Assembly: GCA_038323965.1 (NCBI GenBank)
Contig: JBBQHM010000034.1
Span: 1-20,418 of the forward strand
Source of the DNA: JBBQHM01 sp038323965
GTDB taxonomy: Bacteria > Verrucomicrobiota > Verrucomicrobiia > Chthoniobacterales > UBA10450
DNA length: 20,418 nt
Direction: 5' to 3'
The notes beneath the pieces are model-generated. The model was not told where the DNA came from. It saw nothing but the letters and a program-made list of their open reading frames with translations, and did not search any database. Position 1 is the first letter of the stretch. The number at the start of each line of letters is the position of its first letter. This document shows positions 1 through 6,847 of this stretch, piece after piece. Both the position numbers and the translations under genes were made by a program.

Positions 1-87
1 GCTATTTGAACCGGCTTTCCGACCTTTGCTGGCTACTGGCCCGTTACGTCGATAACCTCGGGAAAACAAACGCCCAGCGAGCGCGGT

Positions 88-95
88 AGGAGGAG
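88..95 (+). promoter_or_regulatory. Perfect Shine-Dalgarno (AGGAGG) ahead of a leader mini-ORF
   Basis: AGGAGG lies at 88-93, within AGGAGGAG at 88-95. It is the strongest ribosome-binding site in the window, yet it stands about 78 nt from the rpsB ATG, too far to serve it directly. It is well placed for a TTG at 104 (10-nt spacer after AGGAGG), which opens the short reading frame described next. Most genes here, rpsB and tsf included, have no recognisable Shine-Dalgarno, which makes this one stand out. That it drives the mini-ORF is an inference. Confidence 0.5.
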
Positions 96-103
96 AATTC
101 CGT

Positions 104-172
104 TTGCCTTTGCGGTTAGCTTATACCATGTTCGCCGTCCGCCGTTCCCGTCGGTTCGGCGTTTTTATTTGA
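104..172 (+). CDS. Putative rpsB leader peptide (22 codons, TTG start, TGATG overlap with rpsB)
   Basis: The frame starts at TTG 104 and ends at TGA 170-172. It encodes MPLRLAYTMFAVRRSRRFGVFI, which has five arginines in 22 residues. An internal ATG lies at 128. Its stop overlaps the rpsB ATG (172-174) as TGATG, a classical arrangement for translational coupling, and it is preceded by a perfect AGGAGG. The reading frame runs straight through a GC hairpin (133-161) followed by TTTTTATTT, so translating it would melt that hairpin. The peptide resembles no protein I recognise. It may be a regulatory leader ORF that loads ribosomes for rpsB, or a chance frame in an S2-responsive leader. All function here is inferred. 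Confidence 0.35.
   Translation: MPLRLAYTMFAVRRSRRFGVFI
133..170 (+). terminator. Terminator-like hairpin in the rpsB leader (possible attenuator)
   Basis: CGCCG (133-137) pairs with CGGCG (157-161), and CCG (139-141) pairs with CGG (152-154). TTTTTATTT follows directly at 162-170 and abuts the rpsB start codon. The shape fits an intrinsic terminator or attenuator, but the stem is interrupted and the loop is about 10 nt. In several bacteria rpsB expression is autogenously controlled by S2 binding the mRNA leader, so a structured leader is expected. Whether this one terminates transcription is not known. Confidence 0.35.
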
Positions 173-900
173 TGAATACGACAGAGTTATTGCCCGAGCT
201 TCTGGAAGCCGGTGTTCACTTCGGTCACCAGACGAAACGCTGGAACCCGAAAATGCGGCCCTTTATTTTCGAGAAGCGCAACGCGATCTACATCATCAAC
301 CTCGATGAAACGGTAAAGCAGCTCGAGAAGGCGACGGAATATCTCGCGGATGTCGCTCGTAAAGGCGGTAAGATTTTGTTCGTCGGTTGCAAGAAGCAGG
401 CGCAGGAAGCGATTAAGGAAGCAGCCGTCGCCTGCGGCCAGTTCTACGTCAATCAGCGTTGGCTCGGCGGCACCCTCACGAATCTGACCACGATTCGTAA
501 AAGCATCGGTCGCTTGAAATACATTGAGGAGATCGAGCAGTCGCCTGAGTACAAGAAGATGGGCAAGCAGGAACTTGCGGCCTTGAATCGCGAAGGAGTG
601 AAACTGCGCCGAAATCTTGATGGCATCCTCGAAATGGGGTCGTTGCCGACTGCGATGGTGATCATCGATACCCCACGCGAGCAGAATGCGGTAAACGAAG
701 CGCGCCGCTTAAATATTCCAATCGTTGCGATCGTCGACACCAACGCGGACCCGGAAGTCATCGACTATCCGATCGCGGGCAATGACGACGCCATCCGCGC
801 GATTCGCGTCATGCTCCAAAAACTGGTGGACGCGATCGTGGCAGCGACAGGCGAAGCGCGCTCGCGCGAGCAGGTCGAGATGGCCGGCGTTTCGGCTTAG
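172..900 (+). CDS. rpsB: 30S ribosomal protein S2
   Basis: Structural protein of the small ribosomal subunit. It binds late, near protein S1 at the head-platform side of the 30S particle. The 242-residue product is of family length. The N-terminus ELLEAGVHFGHQTKRWNPKM is the S2 signature, followed by the conserved IYIINLDET, the NQRWLGGTLTN block and the IPIVAIVDTN segment. The start chosen is ATG 172; a TTG three bases earlier (169) is in frame but unneeded. No Shine-Dalgarno precedes the ATG. The start instead overlaps the stop of a small leader ORF (TGATG) and follows a U-run. The gene is followed after 50 nt by tsf, the standard rpsB-tsf order. Identification is essentially certain; the mode of initiation is inferred. 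Confidence 0.98.
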   Translation: MNTTELLPELLEAGVHFGHQTKRWNPKMRPFIFEKRNAIYIINLDETVKQLEKATEYLADVARKGGKILFVGCKKQAQEAIKEAAVACGQFYVNQRWLGGTLTNLTTIRKSIGRLKYIEEIEQSPEYKKMGKQELAALNREGVKLRRNLDGILEMGSLPTAMVIIDTPREQNAVNEARRLNIPIVAIVDTNADPEVIDYPIAGNDDAIRAIRVMLQKLVDAIVAATGEARSREQVEMAGVSA

Positions 901-950
901 TTAGTCAACTTTTCCGCGCGGAGCTAACGCGCGCATTCAATTTCATTCCG

Positions 951-1592
951 ATGTCAATCAATCCTCAATTAGTAAAAGAGCTCCGCGACAAAACCAACGC
1001 GGGCATGATGGACTGCAAACGTGCCCTGACGGAAGCCGCGGGCGATTTGCAGAAGGCCGAGGCAATTCTCCGGACCAAGGGGATTGCCAGCGCGAATAAG
1101 AAGTCATCGCGCGCAACGAAGGAAGGAATTGTTGCTTCCTACATCCATCTACAGGGAAAAGTTGGTGTGTTGCTCGAGGTAAATTGCGAAACGGATTTCG
1201 TGGCCAAGAATGATAACTTTCGCGCGTTCGTGAAAGACGTCACGCTCCACATTGCCGCAGCGCATCCGCTCTTTGTGAATCGCGATGAAGTTCCGGCGGA
1301 AGTTATCCGGGGCGAACGCGAGATCTACGAAGCGCAGGTCAAAGGCAAACCGGAAAACGTCATCGGCAAGATCATCGAGGGGAAGGTCGATAAATATTAC
1401 AGCACCGTCTGCTTGATGGAGCAGGGGTTTATCAAGAATCCTGATGTCACGATCAAGGAGCTTGTGAACACAAAGATCTCGGAGCTAGGCGAAAATATCG
1501 TTATTCGTCGATTCACGAGATATCTCGTTGGCGAGCCCGTTGGCACATCACCGATAACCGCACCGGCCGCGGAAGAAGCGGCTGCGTTGTAG
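951..1592 (+). CDS. tsf: Translation elongation factor Ts (short form)
   Basis: EF-Ts is the guanine-nucleotide exchange factor that releases GDP from EF-Tu. The 213-residue protein has the N-terminal UBA-like helical domain (about residues 4-40, with LVKELRDKTNAGMMDCKRAL). It is followed by the EF-Tu-contacting TDFV motif at residues 81-84 (ETDFVAKN). It is shorter than the roughly 280-residue enterobacterial form and matches the compact Thermus/cyanobacterial type, so the length is normal and not a truncation. The ATG at 951 has no visible Shine-Dalgarno. It lies 50 nt downstream of rpsB and is presumably co-transcribed. The usual next genes pyrH and frr are absent. A small CAGCG/CGCTG stem-loop (1624-1636) followed by a T-rich stretch is a weak candidate for the operon end. 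Confidence 0.97.
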   Translation: MSINPQLVKELRDKTNAGMMDCKRALTEAAGDLQKAEAILRTKGIASANKKSSRATKEGIVASYIHLQGKVGVLLEVNCETDFVAKNDNFRAFVKDVTLHIAAAHPLFVNRDEVPAEVIRGEREIYEAQVKGKPENVIGKIIEGKVDKYYSTVCLMEQGFIKNPDVTIKELVNTKISELGENIVIRRFTRYLVGEPVGTSPITAPAAEEAAAL

Positions 1593-1713
1593 TTAGAAGC
1601 GTTTTCGCAGTCCGGCACACGCACAGCGTCACGCTGCTGCGTTTCTTGTTTGCAGCGCGGCATTTCGTCGCGTGCGAGGGGCTCCGCCTCTGCAACATCT
1701 AAGGGAAAATATT

Positions 1714-2229
1714 ATGAAATTGGATTCGTTAAACACACTGCTCGAAGAAGAACTGAAAGACATTTACAGCGCGGAGAAACAGCTGCTCAAAGCACTGCCG
1801 AAGATGGCGAAGAAAGCATCGACGCCTGAACTGCGTGACGCATTCGAGCAGCATCTTGCCGTGACGCGCCGCCAGGTTGAGCGGCTCGAGGACGTTTTCG
1901 CCGAATTGGGAAAAACGGCGAAGAGTAAAACCTGCAAGGCGATGAAGGGCCTGATCGAAGAAGCGGCCGAGATGATGGAAGAAGATGCCGAAGAATTCGT
2001 GATGGACGCGGCACTGATCGGCTGTGCGCAGAAAGTTGAGCATTACGAGATCGCGACCTACGGGACCTTGCGAACCTGGGCGGAACGCGGTGGCCACACG
2101 CGCGCGGCGAAACTTCTAAAGGAAACTCTTCTGGAAGAGCACGCGGCCGATAAATCGCTGACTACGCTCGCGGAGAGCATGGTCAACGAGGAGGCCACGA
2201 CAGGTAGTCGCGTCCGTAAACGCCGCTAA
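1714..2229 (+). CDS. YciF/DUF892 ferritin-like stress protein
   Basis: A 171-residue, highly charged, all-helical protein of the YciF (DUF892) ferritin-like family. Members form four-helix bundles with a probable di-metal site and are typically induced by osmotic, desiccation or general stress; the biochemical activity is not settled. The diagnostic N-terminus is present (LLEEELKDIYSAEKQLLKAL, residues 9-28), as is the core motif QKVEHYEIATYGTLRTWAE (106-124). Candidate metal ligands are Glu/His residues in E45-H47, E109-H110 and E141-E142-H143, assigned only by pattern. The start chosen is ATG 1714, with AAGGG 8 nt upstream; an in-frame GTG at 1672 would add 14 unlikely residues. The C-terminus is basic (RVRKRR). 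It is followed by a hairpin and then by the DNA ligase gene on the same strand. Confidence 0.92.
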   Translation: MKLDSLNTLLEEELKDIYSAEKQLLKALPKMAKKASTPELRDAFEQHLAVTRRQVERLEDVFAELGKTAKSKTCKAMKGLIEEAAEMMEEDAEEFVMDAALIGCAQKVEHYEIATYGTLRTWAERGGHTRAAKLLKETLLEEHAADKSLTTLAESMVNEEATTGSRVRKRR

Positions 2230-2242
2230 ATAATTGCTCGAA

Positions 2243-2275
2243 ACGCCACCGGAGTCCGCGCGATTTCGGTGGCGT
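2243..2275 (+). terminator. Strong stem-loop between the DUF892 and ligase genes
   Basis: A 9-bp perfect stem, ACGCCACCG (2243-2251) with CGGTGGCGT (2267-2275), encloses a 15-nt loop. Only a short, interrupted T stretch follows, so it may be a weak terminator or an mRNA-stabilising 3' end of the ferritin-like gene. An AGGAGGG lies just downstream at 2286-2292, 20 nt before the ligase ATG. Confidence 0.4.
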
Positions 2276-2312
2276 CTTCGTATTCAGGAGGGACAACTTT
2301 TCGGCGACAGGC

Positions 2313-4028
2313 ATGGGATTAGACCGATACAAAGCGAAGCGCGATTTTGCAGTTACGGCGGAGCCGAGCGGTGGGAAACCGCGCCCGAAGGCGGTTAAGG
2401 GGGCTTCACGTTTCGTGATTCAAAAGCACGATGCCTCGCGACTCCATTATGATTTCCGTCTTGAGATGGACGGCGTTCTAAAATCGTGGGCGGTCCCCAA
2501 GGGACTTCCGTGGGGGAAAGGGGAGAAGCATCTCGCGGTTGAAGTGGAAGACCATCCCGTCGAATACGCGACCTTCGAGGGAATTATTCCGGCAGGCCAG
2601 TATGGCGGCGGGACCGTGATGTTATGGGACCGCGGCGACTATTACGTCTTCGGCGAGAACCCGATGGAAGCGTTGAAATCCGGGCGGATGCACATCGTGC
2701 TCGATGGCAAGAAAGCGAAAGGGGAGTGGGCATTGATTCGCACGCGGATGGATGCCGGTAAGCCGCAATGGCTTTTGCTGAAAAGCGGGAAAGACGCGAA
2801 ACCTATTTCAAAAAAGCGGGATGACGAATCAGTCGTAACCGGGCGGGCAATGGTAAAGATCGCGCAAGAGCGGAACGCCACGTGGCACTCGAATCGAGAT
2901 TCATCCGATAAGAGCTCTTCCCTGCGCGATCGAATTAGGTCGCGCGTAAAGACGACGCCGGTGAAAAAGAAATCTGCGCCGCGACAAGCGCGCAAAGCGC
3001 TGGCCGACCTGCCGAAAGCGAAACTACGCTTTATCGAGTCGATGAAGCCAAAGCTATTGGAGAGTCCGCCCACCGGCGGCGATTGGCTCTACGAACTGAA
3101 GTTCGATGGTATCCGCGCGCTGGCGCTGAAATCAAAAAACGGGGTGAAGTTAATTTCGCGAAACGGAAATGACCTCAATGCGAGGTTTCCGGAAATCGCG
3201 ACCGCGCTTTCCGAGCTCGACGCTGACGAATGCGCCATCGATGGCGAAGTGGTCGCGCTTGATGAGAAGGGTCGCTCATCGTTTCAACTCCTGCAGGCGC
3301 GTGAGATGGGAGGAAAAGCGGCGCCGCTCTATTTTTACGCGTTCGATCTGCTCCAACTTGATGGCCGCTCGACGAGCGGGTTGCCTTTGCAGGAACGAAA
3401 ACAACTACTCGAAGAAGTTGTTCGAAACGCAGAGGACGCCGTCCGATTTTCTGGTGAGATCGGCGGCAGCGCGGAGAAGCTGCTGGTGGAAGTAAAACGG
3501 CGCGGGTTGGAAGGGATCATCGGAAAGCAGCGCGACTCCATTTATGAACCGGGCCGGCGCAGCGGGGCGTGGATCAAGTTGAAGTGCGTGAACGAGCAGG
3601 AATTCGTCATCGGCGGATACACGCCGCCGGCTGGTTCGCGAAAAAACTTCGGCGCGGTGCTAGTCGGCTACTACGAGGGAAAAAATCTCCAGTTCGCCGG
3701 CAAAGTGGGAACCGGTTTTAATGCGCGCACGCTGGCTGCCGTGCATAAGGCGTTGCATAAAATCAGCCGCGACACGTGCCCCTTCGCCGATTTACCTTCG
3801 CAGCAGGGCGGTAAATGGGTCCAGGGCATTACACCGGGCGCGATGCGGAAATGCACCTGGGCGGATCCTGTTCTTGTGTGCCAGGTAAAGTTCGCGGAAT
3901 GGACGCGCGACGCGAAACTGCGTCAGCCTGTGTTCCTCGGTTTGCGCGACGACAAAAAGGCAAAGGAAGTGCGCCGCGAATCGTCGCAAGCCCAGGCATC
4001 GGTTACTTGTAGCGCTTGCCGTGCTTGA
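2313..4028 (+). CDS. ligD: LigD-type 3'-phosphoesterase / ATP-dependent DNA ligase (no polymerase domain)
   Basis: A 571-residue two-module enzyme of bacterial non-homologous end joining. Residues 30-150 form the LigD phosphoesterase (PE) domain, which trims 3'-phosphate or ribonucleotide ends. H39, H45, D47, R49, H81 and Y85 match the known catalytic and metal-binding set. Residues 240-430 are the ligase nucleotidyltransferase: motif I ELKFDGIR with adenylated Lys263, DGEVVALD (310-317), YAFDLLQLDG (342-351), motif IV EGIIGKQ (400-406) and motif V WIKLKC (420-425). An OB-fold follows to about residue 555. A basic, low-complexity linker (190-235) joins the two modules. The primase/polymerase domain of full-length LigD is missing, and no Ku gene lies in the window. 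The ATG at 2313 is the first start; an AGGAGGG sits rather far upstream (20-nt spacer). The 3' end overlaps the convergent amidohydrolase gene by 26 nt. Confidence 0.95.
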   Translation: MGLDRYKAKRDFAVTAEPSGGKPRPKAVKGASRFVIQKHDASRLHYDFRLEMDGVLKSWAVPKGLPWGKGEKHLAVEVEDHPVEYATFEGIIPAGQYGGGTVMLWDRGDYYVFGENPMEALKSGRMHIVLDGKKAKGEWALIRTRMDAGKPQWLLLKSGKDAKPISKKRDDESVVTGRAMVKIAQERNATWHSNRDSSDKSSSLRDRIRSRVKTTPVKKKSAPRQARKALADLPKAKLRFIESMKPKLLESPPTGGDWLYELKFDGIRALALKSKNGVKLISRNGNDLNARFPEIATALSELDADECAIDGEVVALDEKGRSSFQLLQAREMGGKAAPLYFYAFDLLQLDGRSTSGLPLQERKQLLEEVVRNAEDAVRFSGEIGGSAEKLLVEVKRRGLEGIIGKQRDSIYEPGRRSGAWIKLKCVNEQEFVIGGYTPPAGSRKNFGAVLVGYYEGKNLQFAGKVGTGFNARTLAAVHKALHKISRDTCPFADLPSQQGGKWVQGITPGAMRKCTWADPVLVCQVKFAEWTRDAKLRQPVFLGLRDDKKAKEVRRESSQAQASVTCSACRA

Positions 4029-5334
4029 TCACGAGATCGACGCGTTGCAGCAGATCGATGTAACGCAGCGCGTCGCCTTTCACGGCAATAATATCGGCGA
4101 ACTTGCCCTCGGTGATTGAACCGTAATCTTTATCGACTTTCATCATCACGGCTGGCCAATAAGTCGCGGCGCGAATTGCGGTCATCGGATCGACCCCGAG
4201 TTTATTGACCCACGCATCCAGCTCTCGCCAGGTAGAGCTGTTGTGAAATTTCATCGGGATGCCGCTGTCGGTCCCGATTAAAAGCACCACGCCGCTCTCC
4301 TGCAGTTGGTGAAATTTCTTATCCACGGTCAGCGCACGCATCGGCGTAATTTGATAGTAACTGAGCTGACCAGGATGACGGAGTGACTGCTTGATGTCTT
4401 CCATGATGTCTCTCGGGACGTCGAGTTCCGCGGCGGGATCATCCAGTTGTTCGGGATTTTTGATGAGGTCATCGTAATTCAGGAAACCTTCAATGGTGGG
4501 GCACCAGTAGAGGGGACCGAGGCTCATCTTTGCCGTGCGCTCTGCAATCCCAGCTCGAATGTCAGCTGGATATTCCGGCGACGCGGCGAGGCCGGTGTGC
4601 TCGAAGTCGTCCACGCCGGCGGCAAGACCGCGTCGAATTTCGTCTGGTCGATGGGCATGTGCGACGACAGGCAGTTTGCGCGCGTGCGCCTCGCTCACGA
4701 CGGCCTGTACTTCTTCCATCGTCATCAAGTCCTGATCGATCAACTTGACGATGTTCACGCCCGCATCGGCAATCTGTTTCACCTTCGCGCGCGCGTCTGC
4801 TGCACCTTTGATGCCCCAGCGAAACGCCTCTGTTCCGGGATAGGGTTCGTGCTGGAGGAACGGTCCCGCGACGTAAAGAGTGGGGCCGGGAATCTCGCCG
4901 CGATTGATCTTGTCGCGGACGGCGATGCTATCTTTTAAAGGTGCGCCGAGATCGCGTGCGCTCGTGATTCCAGCCATGAGGAGCTGGTGAGCGGCGGCCG
5001 GCATGATCTCCGAGGTGAGTCGATCGAGGTAAGTTTTGTCCCAATGTTCGTAATCGCTATGCCCGAGCAGCATCGTGTGGACATGGCAATCCCAGAGGCC
5101 GGGTAGCACCGTCATTCCTTCCGTAGATATAATCTCGGCATCCGGCGGCATGGTGATTGAACCCACCGCGCCGACAGCGGTGATGCGTTCGCCTTCCAGC
5201 AGAATGACGCTGTTCGCCAGCGGCGGCCCGCCGAAGCCGTCGATTAGTCTCCCGCCCACCAGCGCCACGGGGCGTGCCGGCGCAGAAGCAACGAACGAAG
5301 CGATCAACAGGAAAATGCCGGCAAAAGATTTCAT
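4003..5334 (-). CDS. Exported metal-dependent amidohydrolase (imidazolonepropionase-like)
   Basis: A 443-residue member of the amidohydrolase superfamily with an N-terminal signal peptide (hydrophobic 4-19, probable cleavage near APA-RP), so it likely acts in the periplasm. Metal ligands follow the classic order: HxH at H84/H86 in WDCHVHT, a candidate carboxylated lysine K197 in GVNIVKLID, H226 or H228 in VVAHAHR, H246 in DFEHTG, and D356 in LIGTDSGIP. The N- and C-terminal beta-sandwich strands (ALVGGRLIDG; GSITEGKFADIIAVKGD) are intact. Relatives include imidazolonepropionase-like and Xaa-Pro dipeptidase-type hydrolases. The substrate cannot be told from sequence; a cyclic amide or peptide-derived compound is plausible. 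It is divergent from purS across about 93 nt and convergent with the ligase gene. Confidence 0.9.
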   Translation of the reverse strand: MKSFAGIFLLIASFVASAPARPVALVGGRLIDGFGGPPLANSVILLEGERITAVGAVGSITMPPDAEIISTEGMTVLPGLWDCHVHTMLLGHSDYEHWDKTYLDRLTSEIMPAAAHQLLMAGITSARDLGAPLKDSIAVRDKINRGEIPGPTLYVAGPFLQHEPYPGTEAFRWGIKGAADARAKVKQIADAGVNIVKLIDQDLMTMEEVQAVVSEAHARKLPVVAHAHRPDEIRRGLAAGVDDFEHTGLAASPEYPADIRAGIAERTAKMSLGPLYWCPTIEGFLNYDDLIKNPEQLDDPAAELDVPRDIMEDIKQSLRHPGQLSYYQITPMRALTVDKKFHQLQESGVVLLIGTDSGIPMKFHNSSTWRELDAWVNKLGVDPMTAIRAATYWPAVMMKVDKDYGSITEGKFADIIAVKGDALRYIDLLQRVDLVIKHGKRYK

Positions 5335-5358
5335 GCGACGACGATAAGGCGGGGCGGA

Positions 5359-5389
5359 TTGTTAAAACAAGTTGAAGCGCAGAGATAAT
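5359..5389 (+). promoter_or_regulatory. Possible sigma70-type promoter for the purS operon
   Basis: TTGTTA (5359-5364) and GATAAT (5384-5389) are separated by 19 nt, about 40 nt before the purS ATG, in the short divergent region shared with the amidohydrolase gene. The -10 matches 5 of 6 consensus positions, but the spacer is longer than ideal. TTGTTAAAACAA at 5359-5370 is also a small inverted repeat. I see no purine riboswitch. Confidence 0.25.
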
Positions 5390-5427
5390 CAGCTTGTTGC
5401 CGACGACGTCGCGTCAATATTGCTCTC

Positions 5428-5673
5428 ATGAAAGCCAAGGTGTTCGTGACTCCCAAGGCAGCTGTGCTTGATCCGCAAGGGGCGGCCGTGCGTGATGCGA
5501 TGCGTCATCTCGGAATGGCCGAAGTCGAAAGCGTGCGCATCGGAAAATATCTGGAGCTTGAGATCGGCGCCGGCGGCAAGGAGGTCGAAGAACGATTGCA
5601 CCAGCTTTGCCGGGATCTGCTTTCGAATCCTGTGATCGAAGATTACCGACTTGAGGTTGCGTCTACTCCATGA
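5428..5673 (+). CDS. purS: Phosphoribosylformylglycinamidine synthase subunit PurS
   Basis: PurS is the small structural subunit of the three-part FGAM synthase (PurS-PurQ-PurL), which converts FGAR, glutamine and ATP to FGAM in step 4 of purine synthesis. The 81-residue protein has the family pattern: MKAKVFVTPKAAVLDPQG at the N-terminus, a helix containing RDAMRHLG, and the strand motif VRIGKYLELEI. The length is normal. The gene overlaps the next by ATGA (5670-5673), giving a tightly coupled operon ending in purQ. PurL is not in the window. No clear Shine-Dalgarno precedes the ATG. Confidence 0.95.
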   Translation: MKAKVFVTPKAAVLDPQGAAVRDAMRHLGMAEVESVRIGKYLELEIGAGGKEVEERLHQLCRDLLSNPVIEDYRLEVASTP

Positions 5674-5855
5674 AAACACTCCGCTATTTTTTTTGTGTCG
5701 TCCTGCCACCGGTTGCGGTCTTGATGACCGGTCGCATCGGCAGTTTTCTACTGAGCCTTCTGCTGACGCTCCTCGGCTGGATTCCTGGGGTGATTCACGC
5801 CTGCCTGGTGGTGAATGATTATCACGAAGAGCAGCGCATTCGGAAACTTCGATGA
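5670..5855 (+). CDS. Pmp3/YqaE (UPF0057) family small membrane protein
   Basis: A 61-residue hydrophobic protein with two membrane segments (about 5-20 and 25-48). It carries the Pmp3/UPF0057 hallmarks: a CVVLPPVAVLM first helix and LLLTLLGWIPGVIHACLVV in the second, followed by a charged tail. Family members are small plasma-membrane proteolipids linked to salt, cold or membrane-potential stress in yeast, plants and bacteria (YqaE). The loop GRIGSF replaces the usual glycine-rich turn. Its start overlaps the purS stop (ATGA at 5670-5673) and its stop overlaps the purQ start (ATGA at 5852-5855), so it is embedded in the purine operon. Any role in purine synthesis is unknown. Family identification is confident. 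Confidence 0.88.
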   Translation: MKTLRYFFCVVLPPVAVLMTGRIGSFLLSLLLTLLGWIPGVIHACLVVNDYHEEQRIRKLR

Positions 5856-6538
5856 AGTTCGCCGTTATTCAGTTTCCTGGTTCGAACTGCGATCAGGATT
5901 GTCTGCGCGCGGTGAATTCGATCGAGGGATTGCGCGGAGAATACGTTTGGCACAAGCAAACTTCGTTGCAGGGATTCGACGCCGTTGTTTTACCGGGTGG
6001 TTTTTCCTACGGCGACTATCTCCGGTGCGGCGCGATCGCGCGGTTTTCGCCGATCATGACCGCGGTCACGCAAGCGGCGCGCGAGGGGATGTTGATCATG
6101 GGAACGTGCAACGGCTTCCAAGTCCTCTGCGAAGCTGGTTTACTGCCCGGCGCGCTCGTGCGAAATCGTGACCAACGATTTATCTGTGAGATGGCGAGCT
6201 GCCGGGTGGAAGTGAGCGACTCACCATTCACCCTCGGCCTTCCGCAGGGAACGATATTGCGGTTGCCTATCGCACATGGAGAAGGGCGTTACTTTGCGGA
6301 GCCTGAAACCCTCGAGGAACTAAATCGGAATCGACAAGTGATCCTTCGCTATGCCGATTCCAATCCCAATGGGTCGATGGAAAGCATTGCGGGTATCTGC
6401 AATCCGGAGCGCAATGTTTTCGGGCTGATGCCGCATCCTGATCGAGCTAGCGACGTCCGACTTGGCAGCGGCGATGGTCGATTGATTTTCGAGGCAATGG
6501 CGTTGGCAATTACGCGTAGAAGTAGTCGAGCGGCATAG
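5852..6538 (+). CDS. purQ: Phosphoribosylformylglycinamidine synthase subunit PurQ (glutaminase)
   Basis: PurQ is the class I glutamine amidotransferase subunit that supplies ammonia to PurL in FGAM synthase. The 228-residue protein starts with the typical KFAVIQFPGSNCDQD. It contains the oxyanion segment VVLPGGFSYGDYLRCGAIA (45-63), the nucleophile Cys86 in GTCNGFQVL, and the catalytic His195 in GLMPHPDRAS. The third triad residue is Asp197 where glutamate (PHPER) is the familiar form, a conservative but notable change. The gene overlaps the Pmp3-like gene by 4 nt. Downstream is a roughly 300-nt non-coding gap with a CTCCG/CGGAG stem (6551-6569) but no good T-run. Confidence 0.95.
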   Translation: MKFAVIQFPGSNCDQDCLRAVNSIEGLRGEYVWHKQTSLQGFDAVVLPGGFSYGDYLRCGAIARFSPIMTAVTQAAREGMLIMGTCNGFQVLCEAGLLPGALVRNRDQRFICEMASCRVEVSDSPFTLGLPQGTILRLPIAHGEGRYFAEPETLEELNRNRQVILRYADSNPNGSMESIAGICNPERNVFGLMPHPDRASDVRLGSGDGRLIFEAMALAITRRSSRAA

Positions 6539-6847
6539 ACGACAAGGCTCCTCCGTCCCGGCATCGGAGCGGTTGAAAGTGGCGGTGAACGCCTGAAAGT
6601 GGCGCGGAGAAAATGCCGCCCTCGTCGGAATGTTAGAGACGAATTGGGTTTAAGCGCCCATTGCTTCGGATTTGACCGAAATCGCGGATGTCTAACGAAA
6701 CGAACTTTTAGAAACTTGGTGTAATCGCCAGTGACACAACTGTTCGAATTATTTACACATTTATGAGTGCCGACTATGACGCTTCCCTCGTAAACACCTG
6801 ATGGCATCTGCGTTGCTAAAGACAGGAGTAGAAAACCTCACACACCT
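6539..6847. other. Non-coding gap between purQ and the SRPBCC-like gene
   Basis: No convincing gene is found on either strand. It holds a small stem-loop just after purQ (6551-5/6565-9), two direct copies of TGAAAGTGGCG 20 bp apart (6574-6584, 6594-6604), and an AT-richer stretch from about 6700 to 6770 that probably contains the promoter of the following gene. No clean -35/-10 pair could be assigned. Confidence 0.5.
6574..6604. repeat. Tandem 11-bp direct repeat TGAAAGTGGCG, 20-bp period
   Basis: Two exact copies (6574-6584 and 6594-6604) start 20 bp apart, close to two turns of B-DNA. That spacing would place both on the same helix face, as in tandem operator half-sites. The first copy lies 36 nt after the purQ stop. 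No regulator is identified. Confidence 0.6.

Noticed and set aside
1..87. Possible end of an upstream gene or promoter at the left edge
   Set aside because: I found no reading frame with recognisable content and no convincing -35/-10 pair.
1624..1660. CAGCG/CGCTG stem-loop with a T-rich stretch after tsf
   Set aside because: The stem is only 5 bp and the T stretch is separated and interrupted; it is too weak to list as a terminator.
4447..4938. 163-codon plus-strand frame inside the amidohydrolase gene
   Set aside because: It is antisense to a well-supported enzyme with all metal ligands; the product has no recognisable features.
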